Source: an uncultured Muribaculaceae bacterium | GTDB lineage: Bacteria > Bacteroidota > Bacteroidia > Bacteroidales > Muribaculaceae | Length of the DNA stretch: 64,000 bases | Reading direction: 5' to 3' | Assembly (NCBI GenBank): GCA_910578395.1 | Contig: CAJTPZ010000003.1 | Span: 82,012 to 146,011, forward strand | Shown: in pieces, positions 53,054 to 62,344 of the stretch | Layout: the number at the start of each line of letters is the position of its first letter | How positions within the stretch are numbered: position 1 is the stretch's first letter | The notes under the pieces: generated by a model | Seen by the model: the letters and a program-made list of their open reading frames with translations, nothing else | Databases searched by the model: none | What the model was told of the DNA's origin: nothing | Program-made: the position numbers and the translations under genes

Positions 53054-54382
53054 ATGTTTGAGAATTTAACCGAGAAACTTGAACGGAGTTTCAAAGTCCT
53101 AAAAGGACAAGGCCGAATCACGGAAATCAATGTAGCCGAAACACTTAAAGAGGTGAGAAAGGCTCTGCTTGATGCCGACGTAAACTTCAAGGTGGCAAAG
53201 ACCTTTACCGATACAGTGAAGGAAAAAGCTCTGGGACAGAACGTGATAAACGCTCTACAACCGGGTCAGCTGATGGTGAAGATCGTGCGTGATGAGCTTG
53301 CCACATTGATGGGCGGAGAAGCTTCGACGCTTAATCTTGGCGGGAATCCGACAGTGATTCTTATGTCGGGTCTGCAAGGCTCGGGAAAGACGACATTCTC
53401 AGGAAAGCTTGCAAAAAAGCTGAAAAGTGAAAAGGGACGTCGACCTCTTCTGGTGGCATGTGATGTGTATCGCCCGGCTGCCGTAGAGCAGCTAAAAGTG
53501 CTTGCCGGTCAGATCAATGTGCCTGTATACTCAGAGGAGGGCAACAAGAATCCGGTCGAGATCGCTAAAAACGGCATCTCTTACGCCAAGGACAATCATC
53601 TTGATCTCGTAATCATAGACACGGCCGGTCGTCTTGCTGTGGATGAGGAGATGATGGATGAGATCGAACGCATAAAGAAGGCGGTTAAGCCGCAGGAAAC
53701 TCTTTTTGTGGTTGACTCGATGACCGGACAGGATGCTGTGAATACCGCACGTGAGTTTAATCAGCGTCTTGATTTCGACGGAGTCGTTCTGACCAAACTT
53801 GACGGTGATACTCGTGGCGGTGCGGCACTCTCGATCAGAACAGTGGTCGACAAGCCGATCAAATATGTCGGTATGGGCGAGAAGCTCGAGGCTCTTGACA
53901 TATTCCATCCCGACCGCATGGCCGACCGCATTCTCGGTATGGGTGACATCGTGTCGCTTGTAGAGAAGGCCCAACAGCAATTTGATGAGAAGCAGGCCCG
54001 CGAAATGCAGCGGAAGATTGCCAAAAATCAGTTTAACTTCAATGATTTTATGGCACAGATACAGCAGATCAAAAAGATGGGTAATCTGAAAGATCTTGCT
54101 GCAATGATACCGGGCATGGGTAAAATGCTTAAGGATGTGGATATCGATGACGATGCATTCAAGGGTATTGAGGCTATCATCAATTCCATGACGGCAAAGG
54201 AGCGAGAGAATCCGCAGATAATCAATGTGAGCCGTCGACAGCGTATTGCCAAAGGTTCGGGCACATCGCTTCCAGAAGTGAATCGTTTGCTCAAACAGTT
54301 TGAGGAGACGCGCAAGATGATGAAAGTCGCCGCCACAATGAAGAATCCAATGCAGATGATGCGAAACATGCGTCGCAGATAA
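53054..54382 (+). CDS. ffh: signal recognition particle protein Ffh
   Basis: Ffh is the GTPase and signal-sequence-binding subunit of the SRP, which with 4.5S RNA targets membrane proteins to FtsY and the translocon. It has 442 residues: N domain (1-85), G domain with G1 motif GLQGSGKTT from residue 106, DTAGR and TKLDGDTRGG, and the Met-rich M domain (about 300-442, with GMGKMLK, RIAKGSGTS and the terminal MKNPMQMMRNMRRR). The 4.5S RNA gene is not seen in the window. Confidence 0.97.
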   Translation: MFENLTEKLERSFKVLKGQGRITEINVAETLKEVRKALLDADVNFKVAKTFTDTVKEKALGQNVINALQPGQLMVKIVRDELATLMGGEASTLNLGGNPTVILMSGLQGSGKTTFSGKLAKKLKSEKGRRPLLVACDVYRPAAVEQLKVLAGQINVPVYSEEGNKNPVEIAKNGISYAKDNHLDLVIIDTAGRLAVDEEMMDEIERIKKAVKPQETLFVVDSMTGQDAVNTAREFNQRLDFDGVVLTKLDGDTRGGAALSIRTVVDKPIKYVGMGEKLEALDIFHPDRMADRILGMGDIVSLVEKAQQQFDEKQAREMQRKIAKNQFNFNDFMAQIQQIKKMGNLKDLAAMIPGMGKMLKDVDIDDDAFKGIEAIINSMTAKERENPQIINVSRRQRIAKGSGTSLPEVNRLLKQFEETRKMMKVAATMKNPMQMMRNMRRR

Positions 54383-54401
54383 ACATAATCAAGTAACAGA
54401 T

Positions 54402-55283
54402 ATGCCAACAATAATCGACGGAAAAAAAACCTCGGCTGAAATAAAGCAGGAAATTGCTCAGGAAGTTGCCGCTATATTGAAAAACGGGGGAAAACAACCT
54501 CATCTTGCTGCTATACTTGTAGGTCATGACGGTGGAAGTGAAACATACGTAGCCGCTAAGATACGTGCATGTGAGGAGTGTGGCTTCAAGTCGTCGCTTA
54601 TCAGATTTGAGGCAGATGTGACAGAGGATATTCTTCTTTCGGAAATAGCCAGGCTGAACGCCGATGATGACGTTGACGGTTTTATCGTACAGTTGCCATT
54701 GCCCCGTCACATAGACGCAGATAAGGTTATTCAGGCTATTGATGTCAGAAAAGACGTGGATGGATTCCATCCGATAAATGTCGGTCATCTGATGATTGGT
54801 CTTCCTGGACTTCGTCCAGCCACTCCTGCCGGTATCATGGAACTTCTACGACGTTACAATGTGCCTGTGAAAGGTGGCCGTGCCGTAGTGCTCGGACGTA
54901 GCAATATAGTGGGCAAGCCGATGGCGATGATGCTTATGCAGAAAGGGGAGAATGCCGATGCCACAGTGACCGTATGCCACAGCGGTACTAAAAATATCAA
55001 GGAAATATGTCGTGAGGCAGACCTTATCGTGGCAGCGCTTGGTGTACCCGGATTTCTGACCGCAGACATGGTTAAGGATGGAGTTGCAATAATCGACGTG
55101 GGCACCACACGTGTGCCGGATGAAAGCCGAAAGAGCGGATTTAGACTTTGCGGTGACGTTGACTACGAGAATGTTGCTCCCAAGTGCAGCTTTATCACAC
55201 CTGTACCTGGTGGTGTCGGACCTATGACGATCGTGTCGCTGATGCAGAATACGCTTAAAGCGGCAAAGAACCGAAGTGTATAA
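54402..55283 (+). CDS. folD: bifunctional methylenetetrahydrofolate dehydrogenase/cyclohydrolase
   Basis: FolD interconverts 5,10-methylene-THF and 10-formyl-THF. It has 293 residues. YVAAKIRACEECG contains the catalytic Tyr and Lys, DGFIVQLPLPRHID is the family's central signature, GRSNIVGKPMAMML binds NADP, and PVPGGVGPMTI near residue 278 is the C-terminal signature. It shares folate metabolism with folE elsewhere in the window. It starts 19 bases after ffh. Confidence 0.97.
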   Translation: MPTIIDGKKTSAEIKQEIAQEVAAILKNGGKQPHLAAILVGHDGGSETYVAAKIRACEECGFKSSLIRFEADVTEDILLSEIARLNADDDVDGFIVQLPLPRHIDADKVIQAIDVRKDVDGFHPINVGHLMIGLPGLRPATPAGIMELLRRYNVPVKGGRAVVLGRSNIVGKPMAMMLMQKGENADATVTVCHSGTKNIKEICREADLIVAALGVPGFLTADMVKDGVAIIDVGTTRVPDESRKSGFRLCGDVDYENVAPKCSFITPVPGGVGPMTIVSLMQNTLKAAKNRSV

Positions 55284-55291
55284 AAGGGGAG

Positions 55292-55870
55292 ATGCTACAG
55301 TTTTTAGTATCAGATAAAAATCTGTGCTATACTCCTGTTCAGCAAGCTGAAATTGCTATCGCAGGCGGGTGCAGATGGATACATATTCCGTCTGGATTAT
55401 CACAGACTGAACTTGACGTCATAGAGAACAGGTGCCGTGATGCGGGTGTGTTTCTTACTATTGACGATGACGAGGAACTGACTAACAAACGTCGATTTCA
55501 CGGAGTTTTGCTCAATGGCGGTCATGTGAAGCCGGCTTTGGATGTGCGCAGATCGCTTGGCCCTCATGCAGTGGTCGGTGTCGAAGTTGAAGATGCGTCG
55601 ATATTGCCATCACTGATGAAGGATGATATAGATTATGCCGTGTATGATGTCGACCGAAATGGCTTGGACGAGGCATTTGCATTTGCCTCGGAGAGTGGAA
55701 AACGTCATGTGCCTTTGGTGGCAAGGGGCATAAAGCTCACAAAAGATAATGTGATGAACCTGATGAATGCCGGATTCAATGGAGTTCTGACTTCAGGAGA
55801 GGTTCTTGATTCCGCTCTTCCAACAGAGGCTGTGAAGTCATTGACAGATGAACTCCACGCCAGATTCTGA
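55292..55870 (+). CDS. ThiE-like (thiamine-phosphate synthase superfamily) protein, degenerate
   Basis: The protein has 192 residues with a TIM-barrel pattern like thiamine phosphate synthase: QAEIAIAGGCRWIHIP aligns with the first ThiE motif, VFLTIDDDEELT with the Asp-rich metal region, FHGVLLNGGHVKPALDVRRSLGP with the VHLGQ strand, and VVGVEVEDA with the next. Key residues are missing: IQLRxK reads IHIPSG, and the GPxxxT phosphate loop is absent. Catalysis as ThiE is therefore doubtful. No thi gene is adjacent; it sits between folD and a flippase-like gene, overlapping the latter by 23 bases. Confidence 0.6.
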   Translation: MLQFLVSDKNLCYTPVQQAEIAIAGGCRWIHIPSGLSQTELDVIENRCRDAGVFLTIDDDEELTNKRRFHGVLLNGGHVKPALDVRRSLGPHAVVGVEVEDASILPSLMKDDIDYAVYDVDRNGLDEAFAFASESGKRHVPLVARGIKLTKDNVMNLMNAGFNGVLTSGEVLDSALPTEAVKSLTDELHARF

Positions 55871-56888
55871 TAATCTCGAAAGAGGACGAAAGTCTTTGCT
55901 CTGGAAAATAGCGATACCGATTGTAATCGGTCTTGCTGTGGTCGTGTGGCTTTTCAGCAGAGAGTTCAGTATCGACGCCCTGCGTGAGATAAGCATCACT
56001 CCGGTCACAATTGCAGCTATCGCAGCTGCATTAGTTGCAGTGGGAATGCGGGATTTCGGCATGGCATGGCGTTTCAGAAGCCTGACAGACCGAGAGCTAA
56101 AGTGGAGCGCGACATGGCGCACTACTTTTTTATGTGAGTTCACTTCGGCTATTACCCCGTCGTCGGTCGGGGGAAGTGCATTGAGCATGATCTTTCTTAA
56201 GCGCGAAGGCATAAACATCGGACGCGCGACAACTCTGACAATGACTATATTGTTTCTGGATGAGTTGTTTTTTGTTATTTTCTGTCCGATAGTCGCTTTA
56301 GTCATATCACACAAGTCATTGTTTGATATCGGCACAGGGAAAGGAGGAATGGAGGTCGCGTTCTGGATAGTCTATGGCGTGATATGCGCGTTGACAATAG
56401 GGCTGTTTCTTGGAATTTTCATAATACCGAAGGCTGTGAGGCGTCTGCTTGATAAGATGTTTTCCTATAGACTTCTACGCAAATGGCATGATGACGCGGT
56501 AAATATCGGTGACAATATGGTATCGACATCACGAGCTATAAAGGAATATAAACTGAGATGGTGGATTGATGCTTTTATTGCAACATGTGTGAGCTGGACC
56601 GGCCGGTATCTTGTGGTGAACGCACTCTTCTGGGGATTTGTTCCTGGTGCTGATCAGGCAGTAGTATTCGGCCGGCAGTTTGTTGTGTGGGCTTTACTGA
56701 TGTTTACTCCGACACCGGGTGGAAGCGGGGTGAGCGAGTGGCTGTTCAAGGAATACTATGGAGATCTTATAGGTTCAGGTGGCGTAGTGATGGTTGTCGC
56801 TGTGCTATGGCGTATTCTGACATATTATATCTATCTGCTTATAGGCTTTCTTCTTTTACCATCCTTGTTCAAGAAAAAGAAAAAATGA
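55848..56888 (+). CDS. LPG synthase/flippase-like (UPF0104) integral membrane protein
   Basis: The protein has 346 residues with about eight membrane helices, matching the lysylphosphatidylglycerol synthase transmembrane (MprF N-terminal-like, DUF318/UPF0104) family. Conserved features include ITPSSVGGSALSMIFLKREGI (about 101-121) and FTPTPGGSGVSEWLF near residue 285. The aminoacyl-transferase domain of MprF is absent, so it would act, if at all, as a lipid flippase or transporter. The C-terminus is basic (KKKKK). It overlaps the ThiE-like gene by 23 bases and ispE by four, so all three are coupled. Confidence 0.85.
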   Translation: MNSTPDSDNLERGRKSLLWKIAIPIVIGLAVVVWLFSREFSIDALREISITPVTIAAIAAALVAVGMRDFGMAWRFRSLTDRELKWSATWRTTFLCEFTSAITPSSVGGSALSMIFLKREGINIGRATTLTMTILFLDELFFVIFCPIVALVISHKSLFDIGTGKGGMEVAFWIVYGVICALTIGLFLGIFIIPKAVRRLLDKMFSYRLLRKWHDDAVNIGDNMVSTSRAIKEYKLRWWIDAFIATCVSWTGRYLVVNALFWGFVPGADQAVVFGRQFVVWALLMFTPTPGGSGVSEWLFKEYYGDLIGSGGVVMVVAVLWRILTYYIYLLIGFLLLPSLFKKKKK

Positions 56889-57718
56889 TTGTATTTCCCA
56901 ATGCCAAAATAAATATCGGTCTTGATATACTACGTCGGAGATCAGACGGATATCATGACATAAGCACTGTAATGTATCCAATCGGTTGGCGGGATATACT
57001 TGAGATAGTGCCGTCGGAAAGCGGAATGACGACTTTGACTGTCACAGGAAACCATGTGGATTGTCCTCCTGAAAAGAATCTTGTGATGAAAGCTGTAAGA
57101 CTACTTGAGGATTTGACGGAAATCCCTGCATCGGATATTTATCTCCATAAAGTGATTCCTGACGGAGCCGGGATGGGTGGCGGCAGTGCCGATGCAGCAT
57201 TCACACTTATGGCATTGAATGAAATGTATGGTCTTGGTATCAGTCTGGAAGATTTAGTGGATCTTGCCTCTAAGCTTGGCGCCGATTGTCCGTTTTTTAT
57301 ATATAACAAGCCGATGCTTGCCGAAGGTGTAGGTGAAAAACTGTCTAAAGCAGATATTGACCTGAGTGGATGTGGAGTGCTCGTTATAAAGCCTGATTTT
57401 TCAATATCGACCGGTGAAGCGTATGGAGGAGTTGTCCCCAAAGAGGCGTCACGACATCTGTCAGACAGGCTGTCGGATGATATTGGCGGGTGGAGAACGA
57501 GTGTGAAAAATGCGTTTGTGGAGCATCTGGCAAAGAAGTATCCGGTGATAAATGAAATTACCGTATTTCTGTATGAGAATGGAGCTGTCTATGCTTCGAT
57601 GACAGGCAGCGGATCGGCTGTATACGGTATATTTGAAAGCAGTGACATGGCGGATGCTGTGAAGAGAGAATGTGAGGAGATCTATAAAGGGTGGCATTTT
57701 TATGCCGGCAAACTGTAG
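56885..57718 (+). CDS. ispE: 4-diphosphocytidyl-2-C-methyl-D-erythritol kinase
   Basis: IspE phosphorylates CDP-ME in the MEP isoprenoid pathway. From the ATG at 56885 it has 277 residues, the normal length. FPNAKINIGLDILRRRSDGYH is the N-terminal family signature. IPDGAGMGGGSADAAF (about 92-107) is the GHMP-kinase ATP loop, and MTGSGSAVYG is near the C-terminus. The frame is open for 66 codons further upstream, but that stretch only shadows the membrane protein gene. The ATGA overlap fixes the start. Confidence 0.95.
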   Translation: MIVFPNAKINIGLDILRRRSDGYHDISTVMYPIGWRDILEIVPSESGMTTLTVTGNHVDCPPEKNLVMKAVRLLEDLTEIPASDIYLHKVIPDGAGMGGGSADAAFTLMALNEMYGLGISLEDLVDLASKLGADCPFFIYNKPMLAEGVGEKLSKADIDLSGCGVLVIKPDFSISTGEAYGGVVPKEASRHLSDRLSDDIGGWRTSVKNAFVEHLAKKYPVINEITVFLYENGAVYASMTGSGSAVYGIFESSDMADAVKRECEEIYKGWHFYAGKL

Positions 57719-57733
57719 TCGCTGAACGTTGTA

Positions 57734-57783
57734 GGTGCATTTCTTGTTTTAAATGTAAAAAAGATGCACCGACAAAGGTGCAT
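57734..57783 (+). promoter_or_regulatory. two mutually exclusive hairpins between ispE and grpE
   Basis: GGTGCAT occurs at 57734-57740 and 57777-57783, with its complement ATGCACC at 57764-57770. The middle copy can pair with either, giving a long-loop (23 nt) or a tight (6 nt) hairpin. A T-rich tract follows the first arm only. It may be an ispE terminator or a switch in the grpE leader. Confidence 0.45.
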
Positions 57784-57826
57784 TGGCAATGTTTTTGCTG
57801 ACAAAGTAAGAAAAGACAATAGCAAT

Positions 57827-58453
57827 ATGGGACATAATAAGAACAACCGATTCAACGAGAACAACGAAAAGAAGTGTGGCGAATTTATAAACGAGGAGAT
57901 GCCTGAAAACGTAGCGATAGATGATGTTGCGGAACAGCCTGAGGAAACCGAGGATATCGCTGTTGCAACAGATGAAAACAGCAATGAAATCGAATCGCTG
58001 AAAAACCTTCTCCAGCAGAAAGAAGAGGAAATCGCAAAAGAAAAGAAAGAATATCTTTTCCTGATGGCCGAATTTGATAATTTCAGAAAGCGCACTGTCA
58101 AGGAGAAATCGGAAATTCTGAAGAACGGGGCAGAAAGTGCCATGAAAGGGATACTGCCGATAGTCGATGATTTCGAGCGTGGTCTCGACGCAATAAAGGA
58201 CACTTCCGATGCAGACACCGTAAAAGAAGGTATGATTCTTATCTATAATAAATTCGTAAAATACCTTGAAAAAAACGGAGTCAAGGCAATGGAGACATCA
58301 GGCGCCGACTTTGATCCGGATAATCATGAGGCAATAGCAATGGTGCCTGCCGAAAGTGAGGATAAGCGAAACAAAATCGTAGACACTGTGATGAAGGGTT
58401 ACACCATGAATGGCAAAGTTATCCGTCACGCAAAGGTTGTGGTAGCCCAATAA
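57827..58453 (+). CDS. grpE: nucleotide exchange factor GrpE
   Basis: GrpE releases ADP from DnaK in the DnaK-DnaJ chaperone cycle and acts as a thermosensor. From the ATG at 57827 it has 208 residues; a longer frame to 57764 would start inside the hairpin and is unlikely. The N-terminal tail (about 1-50) is acidic and disordered, then a long coiled-coil helix with FLMAEFDNFRKRTVKE, and a C-terminal beta domain containing DPDNHEAIAMVP and GYTMNGKVIRHAKVVV. dnaJ follows after 27 bases. dnaK is not in the window. Confidence 0.95.
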   Translation: MGHNKNNRFNENNEKKCGEFINEEMPENVAIDDVAEQPEETEDIAVATDENSNEIESLKNLLQQKEEEIAKEKKEYLFLMAEFDNFRKRTVKEKSEILKNGAESAMKGILPIVDDFERGLDAIKDTSDADTVKEGMILIYNKFVKYLEKNGVKAMETSGADFDPDNHEAIAMVPAESEDKRNKIVDTVMKGYTMNGKVIRHAKVVVAQ

Positions 58454-58480
58454 GAATCTTCATCCTGACAGAAGTTTAAG

Positions 58481-59665
58481 ATGGCAAACAAAAGAGATTA
58501 CTATGAGGTGCTCGGCGTCGGGAAAGACGCAAGTGCCGACGAGATAAAAAAAGCATACCGCAAACTGGCTCTCAAGTATCACCCTGACCGTAATCCAGAC
58601 GATAAAGTCGCTGAGGAGAAGTTCAAAGAGGCTGCTGAAGCTTACGATGTGCTCAGCAATGACGATAAGCGCAAAAAGTATGATCAGTTCGGCCACTCGA
58701 TGGGTCCGCAGGGCTTTGGCGGTGGCGGCGGTGGATTCTACGGCGCCGGAGGTTTCTCGATGGAGGATATTTTCTCTCAGTTCGGAGACATTTTTGGCGG
58801 ACATTTCGGTGGTCAGTGGGGAGGAGCCGCCGGAGGCCGGTCGTCTCGTCGTCCACGCCAGCGCAAGGGTGGCGACATACGTATCCGTGTCAAGCTTACT
58901 CTTGAGGAAATAGCTAAAGGTGTGACAAAGACGCTCAAGATTCCCACACTCACAAAGTGTGAGTACTGTCAAGGTACGGGCGCCAAAGACGGTACAGCTT
59001 TCAAGACTTGTCCTACCTGTCACGGTCAAGGGCGTGTGATCACTACGCAGCAGACGATGTTCGGCGCAATGCAGAGTGAATCGGTTTGTCCTGAATGTGA
59101 CGGCGAAGGACGCATCATCACATCCACATGCGCTCACTGTCATGGCGAAGGTGTGACGAGAAAAGAGAACGTTGTAAGTTTCAATATACCTGCCGGAGTG
59201 CAGGACGGGCAGACTCTTTCTCTTCCCGGAAAGGGTAATGCGGCCCGTCATGCCGGTGTTCCCGGTGATCTTCTTGTTGTGATCGAAGAACAGAAACATC
59301 CGGAGCTAATACGCGATGGAAATGATTTGATATATAATCTGATGCTTGATATACCAACGGCCGCACTCGGCGGTTCGGTCGAGGTGCCTACAATTTCAGG
59401 CCGGGCACGATTAAAGATTGCACCTGGGACACAGCCTGGCAAGGTATTGAGGTTGCGTGGCAAAGGACTACCGTCGACAGAAGGCTACGGCACAGGTGAC
59501 GAACTTGTAAATGTGATGGTGTACGTTCCGGAGACTTTGAACGATAAGGAGAAAGCCGCGTTTGAATCTCTGCAAAGCGAGCCCAACATAAAGCCGACAG
59601 AAGCGACTAAAAGCCGTCTGTTCAGCAAACTCCGCCATATCTTCGACAAGAAGGAGGAGGCATGA
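58481..59665 (+). CDS. dnaJ: molecular chaperone DnaJ
   Basis: DnaJ is the co-chaperone that delivers substrates to DnaK and stimulates its ATPase. It has 394 residues. The J domain (1-70) has HPD at 34-36. A Gly/Phe-rich region (about 72-125) follows, then a zinc domain with four CxxCxGxG repeats (CEYCQGTG, CPTCHGQG, CPECDGEG, CAHCHGEG), and C-terminal client-binding domains with the PAGVQDGQTL signature. This is a complete type I J protein, cotranscribed with grpE. Confidence 0.97.
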   Translation: MANKRDYYEVLGVGKDASADEIKKAYRKLALKYHPDRNPDDKVAEEKFKEAAEAYDVLSNDDKRKKYDQFGHSMGPQGFGGGGGGFYGAGGFSMEDIFSQFGDIFGGHFGGQWGGAAGGRSSRRPRQRKGGDIRIRVKLTLEEIAKGVTKTLKIPTLTKCEYCQGTGAKDGTAFKTCPTCHGQGRVITTQQTMFGAMQSESVCPECDGEGRIITSTCAHCHGEGVTRKENVVSFNIPAGVQDGQTLSLPGKGNAARHAGVPGDLLVVIEEQKHPELIRDGNDLIYNLMLDIPTAALGGSVEVPTISGRARLKIAPGTQPGKVLRLRGKGLPSTEGYGTGDELVNVMVYVPETLNDKEKAAFESLQSEPNIKPTEATKSRLFSKLRHIFDKKEEA

Positions 59666-59690
59666 TGTTTTTGGAGTACTGGATTCTGAC

Positions 59691-59716
59691 TAAAGTGTAA
59701 ACTACAGAACACTTTA
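59691..59716 (+). terminator. weak hairpin after dnaJ
   Basis: TAAAGTGT (59691-59698) pairs with ACACTTTA (59709-59716). The stem is AT-rich and no T-tract follows, so support is limited. Confidence 0.35.
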
Positions 59717-59756
59717 AAAGATTGCGGTTTCACAGGGCAATTCTATAATATTTAAT

Positions 59757-59764
59757 TAACTTTG
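59757..59764 (+). promoter_or_regulatory. rsfS promoter -7 element
   Basis: TAACTTTG matches TAnnTTTG, 56 bases before the rsfS ATG, in an AT-rich gap of 154 bases. The -33 is not clear. Confidence 0.6.
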
Positions 59765-59819
59765 TAATTACAGAGCGCTATCACATACATAAATAAACAG
59801 TGCGCTTCAATAAAACCAA

Positions 59820-60179
59820 ATGACAGAAAACAAAGATCTCGATAAACTAATAGTAGAGGGAATACAGGAACGTAAGGGTAAGGGCATTACCCATGTTGAT
59901 CTTTCGGAAATAGAGGGATCAGGAGTTGACCGGTTCATAATATGCGAGGGAACGTCGTCGATGCATGTCTCGGCTATTGCCGACAGCATACGCGAATATG
60001 TGCAGAAGGAAGGAGGCATCAAGCCGTTCAACTACGACGGTTACAAAAATTCGCAGTGGATTGTGATTGACTACGGCAGTGTGCTTGTACATGTCTTTAT
60101 TCCGGAAATGCGTCAGTTGTACAATCTTGAGGAACTCTGGAGCGACGGCCAGGTGACTGAGATACCAGATATAGACTAA
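59820..60179 (+). CDS. rsfS: ribosomal silencing factor RsfS
   Basis: RsfS binds L14 on the large subunit and blocks subunit joining when nutrients are scarce. It has 119 residues. DLDKLIVEGIQERKGKGITHVDLSE opens the domain, then VDRFIICEGTSSMHVSAIADSI, and the most conserved stretch WIVIDYGSVLVHVFIPEMRQLYNLEELW lies at about 80-107. The length is usual. ftsH follows after 23 bases, a common Bacteroidota pairing. Confidence 0.95.
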   Translation: MTENKDLDKLIVEGIQERKGKGITHVDLSEIEGSGVDRFIICEGTSSMHVSAIADSIREYVQKEGGIKPFNYDGYKNSQWIVIDYGSVLVHVFIPEMRQLYNLEELWSDGQVTEIPDID

Positions 60180-60202
60180 TCATCAGCTATCAAACGATAT
60201 AA

Positions 60203-62344
60203 ATGATACCAAAGACACCCAAGAAAAAACGGACTATCAAATTCAGCATGTATTGGATGTATGCTGTAATATTGGTGTGTCTGGCCGGGCTGCTTTATCT
60301 TGATGACAATACCATAACGAAGGAGGTCAGCTATTCCGACTTTGAAAATTATGTGTCGTCGGGGGGAGTGAAGAAGATTGTGGTTTTTTCAAAGAAATCA
60401 CAGGCCGAAGGATTCCTGACAGATTCTTTGGCAAGAACTCTGTTTCATGAGTCGCAGCTCCGTGTCGACGGAAAAGGCATCGCATCGGCAAGAGTCATTG
60501 CTGATATACCTTCGGCAGACAAGCTTCAGGATAAAATTGACCAGTGGAAGGCTCAAGGAGTGTTTGACGGCGAGGTTTCCTATGAAAGAGAAAGCGATTT
60601 CCTATCCATACTATGGACTTTCGGTCCAGTACTTCTTTTTATCGGATTCTGGATTTTCTTCATGAGAAGAATGTCGGGCCGAGACGGAGGCGGGGGAGCC
60701 GGGGGCGTATTCAGTGTGGGCAAATCGAAAGCACAGATATTTGACAAGGATGGACCTGTAAAGGTTACTTTCAAGGATGTGGCCGGATTGTCGGAAGCAA
60801 AGACCGAAATCGCTGAAATAGTTGAATTTCTCAAAAATCCCCAGCGGTACACCGACCTTGGAGGTAAAATACCCAAGGGAGCATTGCTCGTAGGCCCTCC
60901 CGGAACAGGCAAAACTTTGCTTGCAAAGGCTGTGGCAGGAGAGGCAAATGTGCCGTTTTTCTCGATGTCAGGCAGTGATTTTGTGGAGATGTTTGTAGGC
61001 GTCGGAGCATCACGCGTCAGAGATTTGTTCCGCCAGGCAAAGGAAAAAGCCCCATGCATCGTCTTCATTGACGAAATCGATGCAGTAGGACGTGCCCGAG
61101 GCAAAAATCCGAACATGGGAGCGAATGATGAGCGTGAAAATACGCTTAACCAGCTTCTTACAGAAATGGATGGCTTTGGCACCAACAGTGGTGTCATAAT
61201 CCTTGCCGCAACCAACCGTGCAGACATACTCGACAAGGCTCTATTGCGTGCCGGCCGCTTTGACCGACAGATTTATGTGGAGCTTCCGGATCTTAATGAC
61301 CGTGTGTCCATATTCAATGTGCATCTTCGCGGTATAAAGACCGATGGCAGTGTCGATGTAGACCTTCTTGCTCGTCAGACGCCAGGTTTTTCAGGAGCCG
61401 ATATCGCCAATGTGTGCAATGAAGCGGCTCTGATAGCGGCTCGTCACAACAAGAATAGTGTGGGGCGTCAGGATTTCATCGATGCGGTGGACCGCATCAT
61501 CGGCGGTCTTGAAAAGCGTACAAAGATCACTACGGATGAGGAAAAGCGTTCGATCGCTGTACATGAGGCCGGTCATGCCACCGTATCGTGGCATCTGCAA
61601 TATGCGAGTCCGCTGATCAAGGTTACGATAGTGCCTCGCGGTAAAGCGCTTGGTGCTGCGTGGTATCTGCCGGAGGAACGCCAGATCACCCCGACACAGG
61701 CACTTCTTGATGAAATTTGCGCCACATTGGGCGGACGTGCGGCAGAGGAACTTTTCCTGGGACGCATATCGACCGGTGCCGCAAATGATCTTGAGAGAGT
61801 GACCAAACAGGCCTATGCAATGGTTGTGTACTATGGCATGAGTCCGAATATGCCTAATTTGTCATATTACGATTCAACCGGTCAGGACTATGGATTCTCA
61901 AAGCCTTACAGTAACGAACGTGCCAAACTGATCGACGAGGAGGTATCGAGAATAATAGCAGAACAATATGATCGTGCGAAGTCGATACTGATGGATTATG
62001 CCAAGGGACACAATGAACTTGCCGAGGTCCTTATAAAGCGTGAAGTGATCTTCACTGAGGATGTGGAACAAATATTCGGCAAACGACAGTGGGTGTCGAG
62101 ATCAGATGAGATTCTTGCAGCGAAAAATTTTGCAACATCTTCGGTCAGAAGAATATCGGAAAATACCGGAGCTGATAATGCAGATGCTTTACCTGAACTC
62201 CCTCCTATACCTGAAGATACGACCGTAGCGGAGGAGATTACAGAAGATAAGGCTGCTGATCCTCAGCAAGACGGTGAAATTGATGATAACACAACTGTAT
62301 CAGGAACTGACCCCGAGGAAAAGAAAGATGACACCTCCAAGTGA
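60203..62344 (+). CDS. ftsH: ATP-dependent zinc metalloprotease FtsH
   Basis: FtsH is a hexameric inner-membrane AAA+ protease that degrades membrane and short-lived cytosolic proteins. It has 713 residues. The first membrane helix is at about 17-33, with a periplasmic domain to about 135, and the second helix at about 136-154. The AAA domain has GPPGTGKT at 231-238, and the zinc site is HEAGH at 454-458. The C-terminal about 75 residues are acidic and disordered, longer than in E. coli. Its last 17 bases overlap the DUF4250 gene. Confidence 0.97.
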   Translation: MIPKTPKKKRTIKFSMYWMYAVILVCLAGLLYLDDNTITKEVSYSDFENYVSSGGVKKIVVFSKKSQAEGFLTDSLARTLFHESQLRVDGKGIASARVIADIPSADKLQDKIDQWKAQGVFDGEVSYERESDFLSILWTFGPVLLFIGFWIFFMRRMSGRDGGGGAGGVFSVGKSKAQIFDKDGPVKVTFKDVAGLSEAKTEIAEIVEFLKNPQRYTDLGGKIPKGALLVGPPGTGKTLLAKAVAGEANVPFFSMSGSDFVEMFVGVGASRVRDLFRQAKEKAPCIVFIDEIDAVGRARGKNPNMGANDERENTLNQLLTEMDGFGTNSGVIILAATNRADILDKALLRAGRFDRQIYVELPDLNDRVSIFNVHLRGIKTDGSVDVDLLARQTPGFSGADIANVCNEAALIAARHNKNSVGRQDFIDAVDRIIGGLEKRTKITTDEEKRSIAVHEAGHATVSWHLQYASPLIKVTIVPRGKALGAAWYLPEERQITPTQALLDEICATLGGRAAEELFLGRISTGAANDLERVTKQAYAMVVYYGMSPNMPNLSYYDSTGQDYGFSKPYSNERAKLIDEEVSRIIAEQYDRAKSILMDYAKGHNELAEVLIKREVIFTEDVEQIFGKRQWVSRSDEILAAKNFATSSVRRISENTGADNADALPELPPIPEDTTVAEEITEDKAADPQQDGEIDDNTTVSGTDPEEKKDDTSK

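Noticed and set aside
56687..56884. 66-codon N-terminal extension of ispE
   Set aside because: It overlaps the membrane protein gene in another frame, and the ispE family signature begins at the ATG 56885 that overlaps the upstream stop.
60580..61236. 218-codon minus-strand open frame opposite ftsH
   Set aside because: Shadow of the AAA domain; low-complexity Ser/Pro/Arg translation without motifs.
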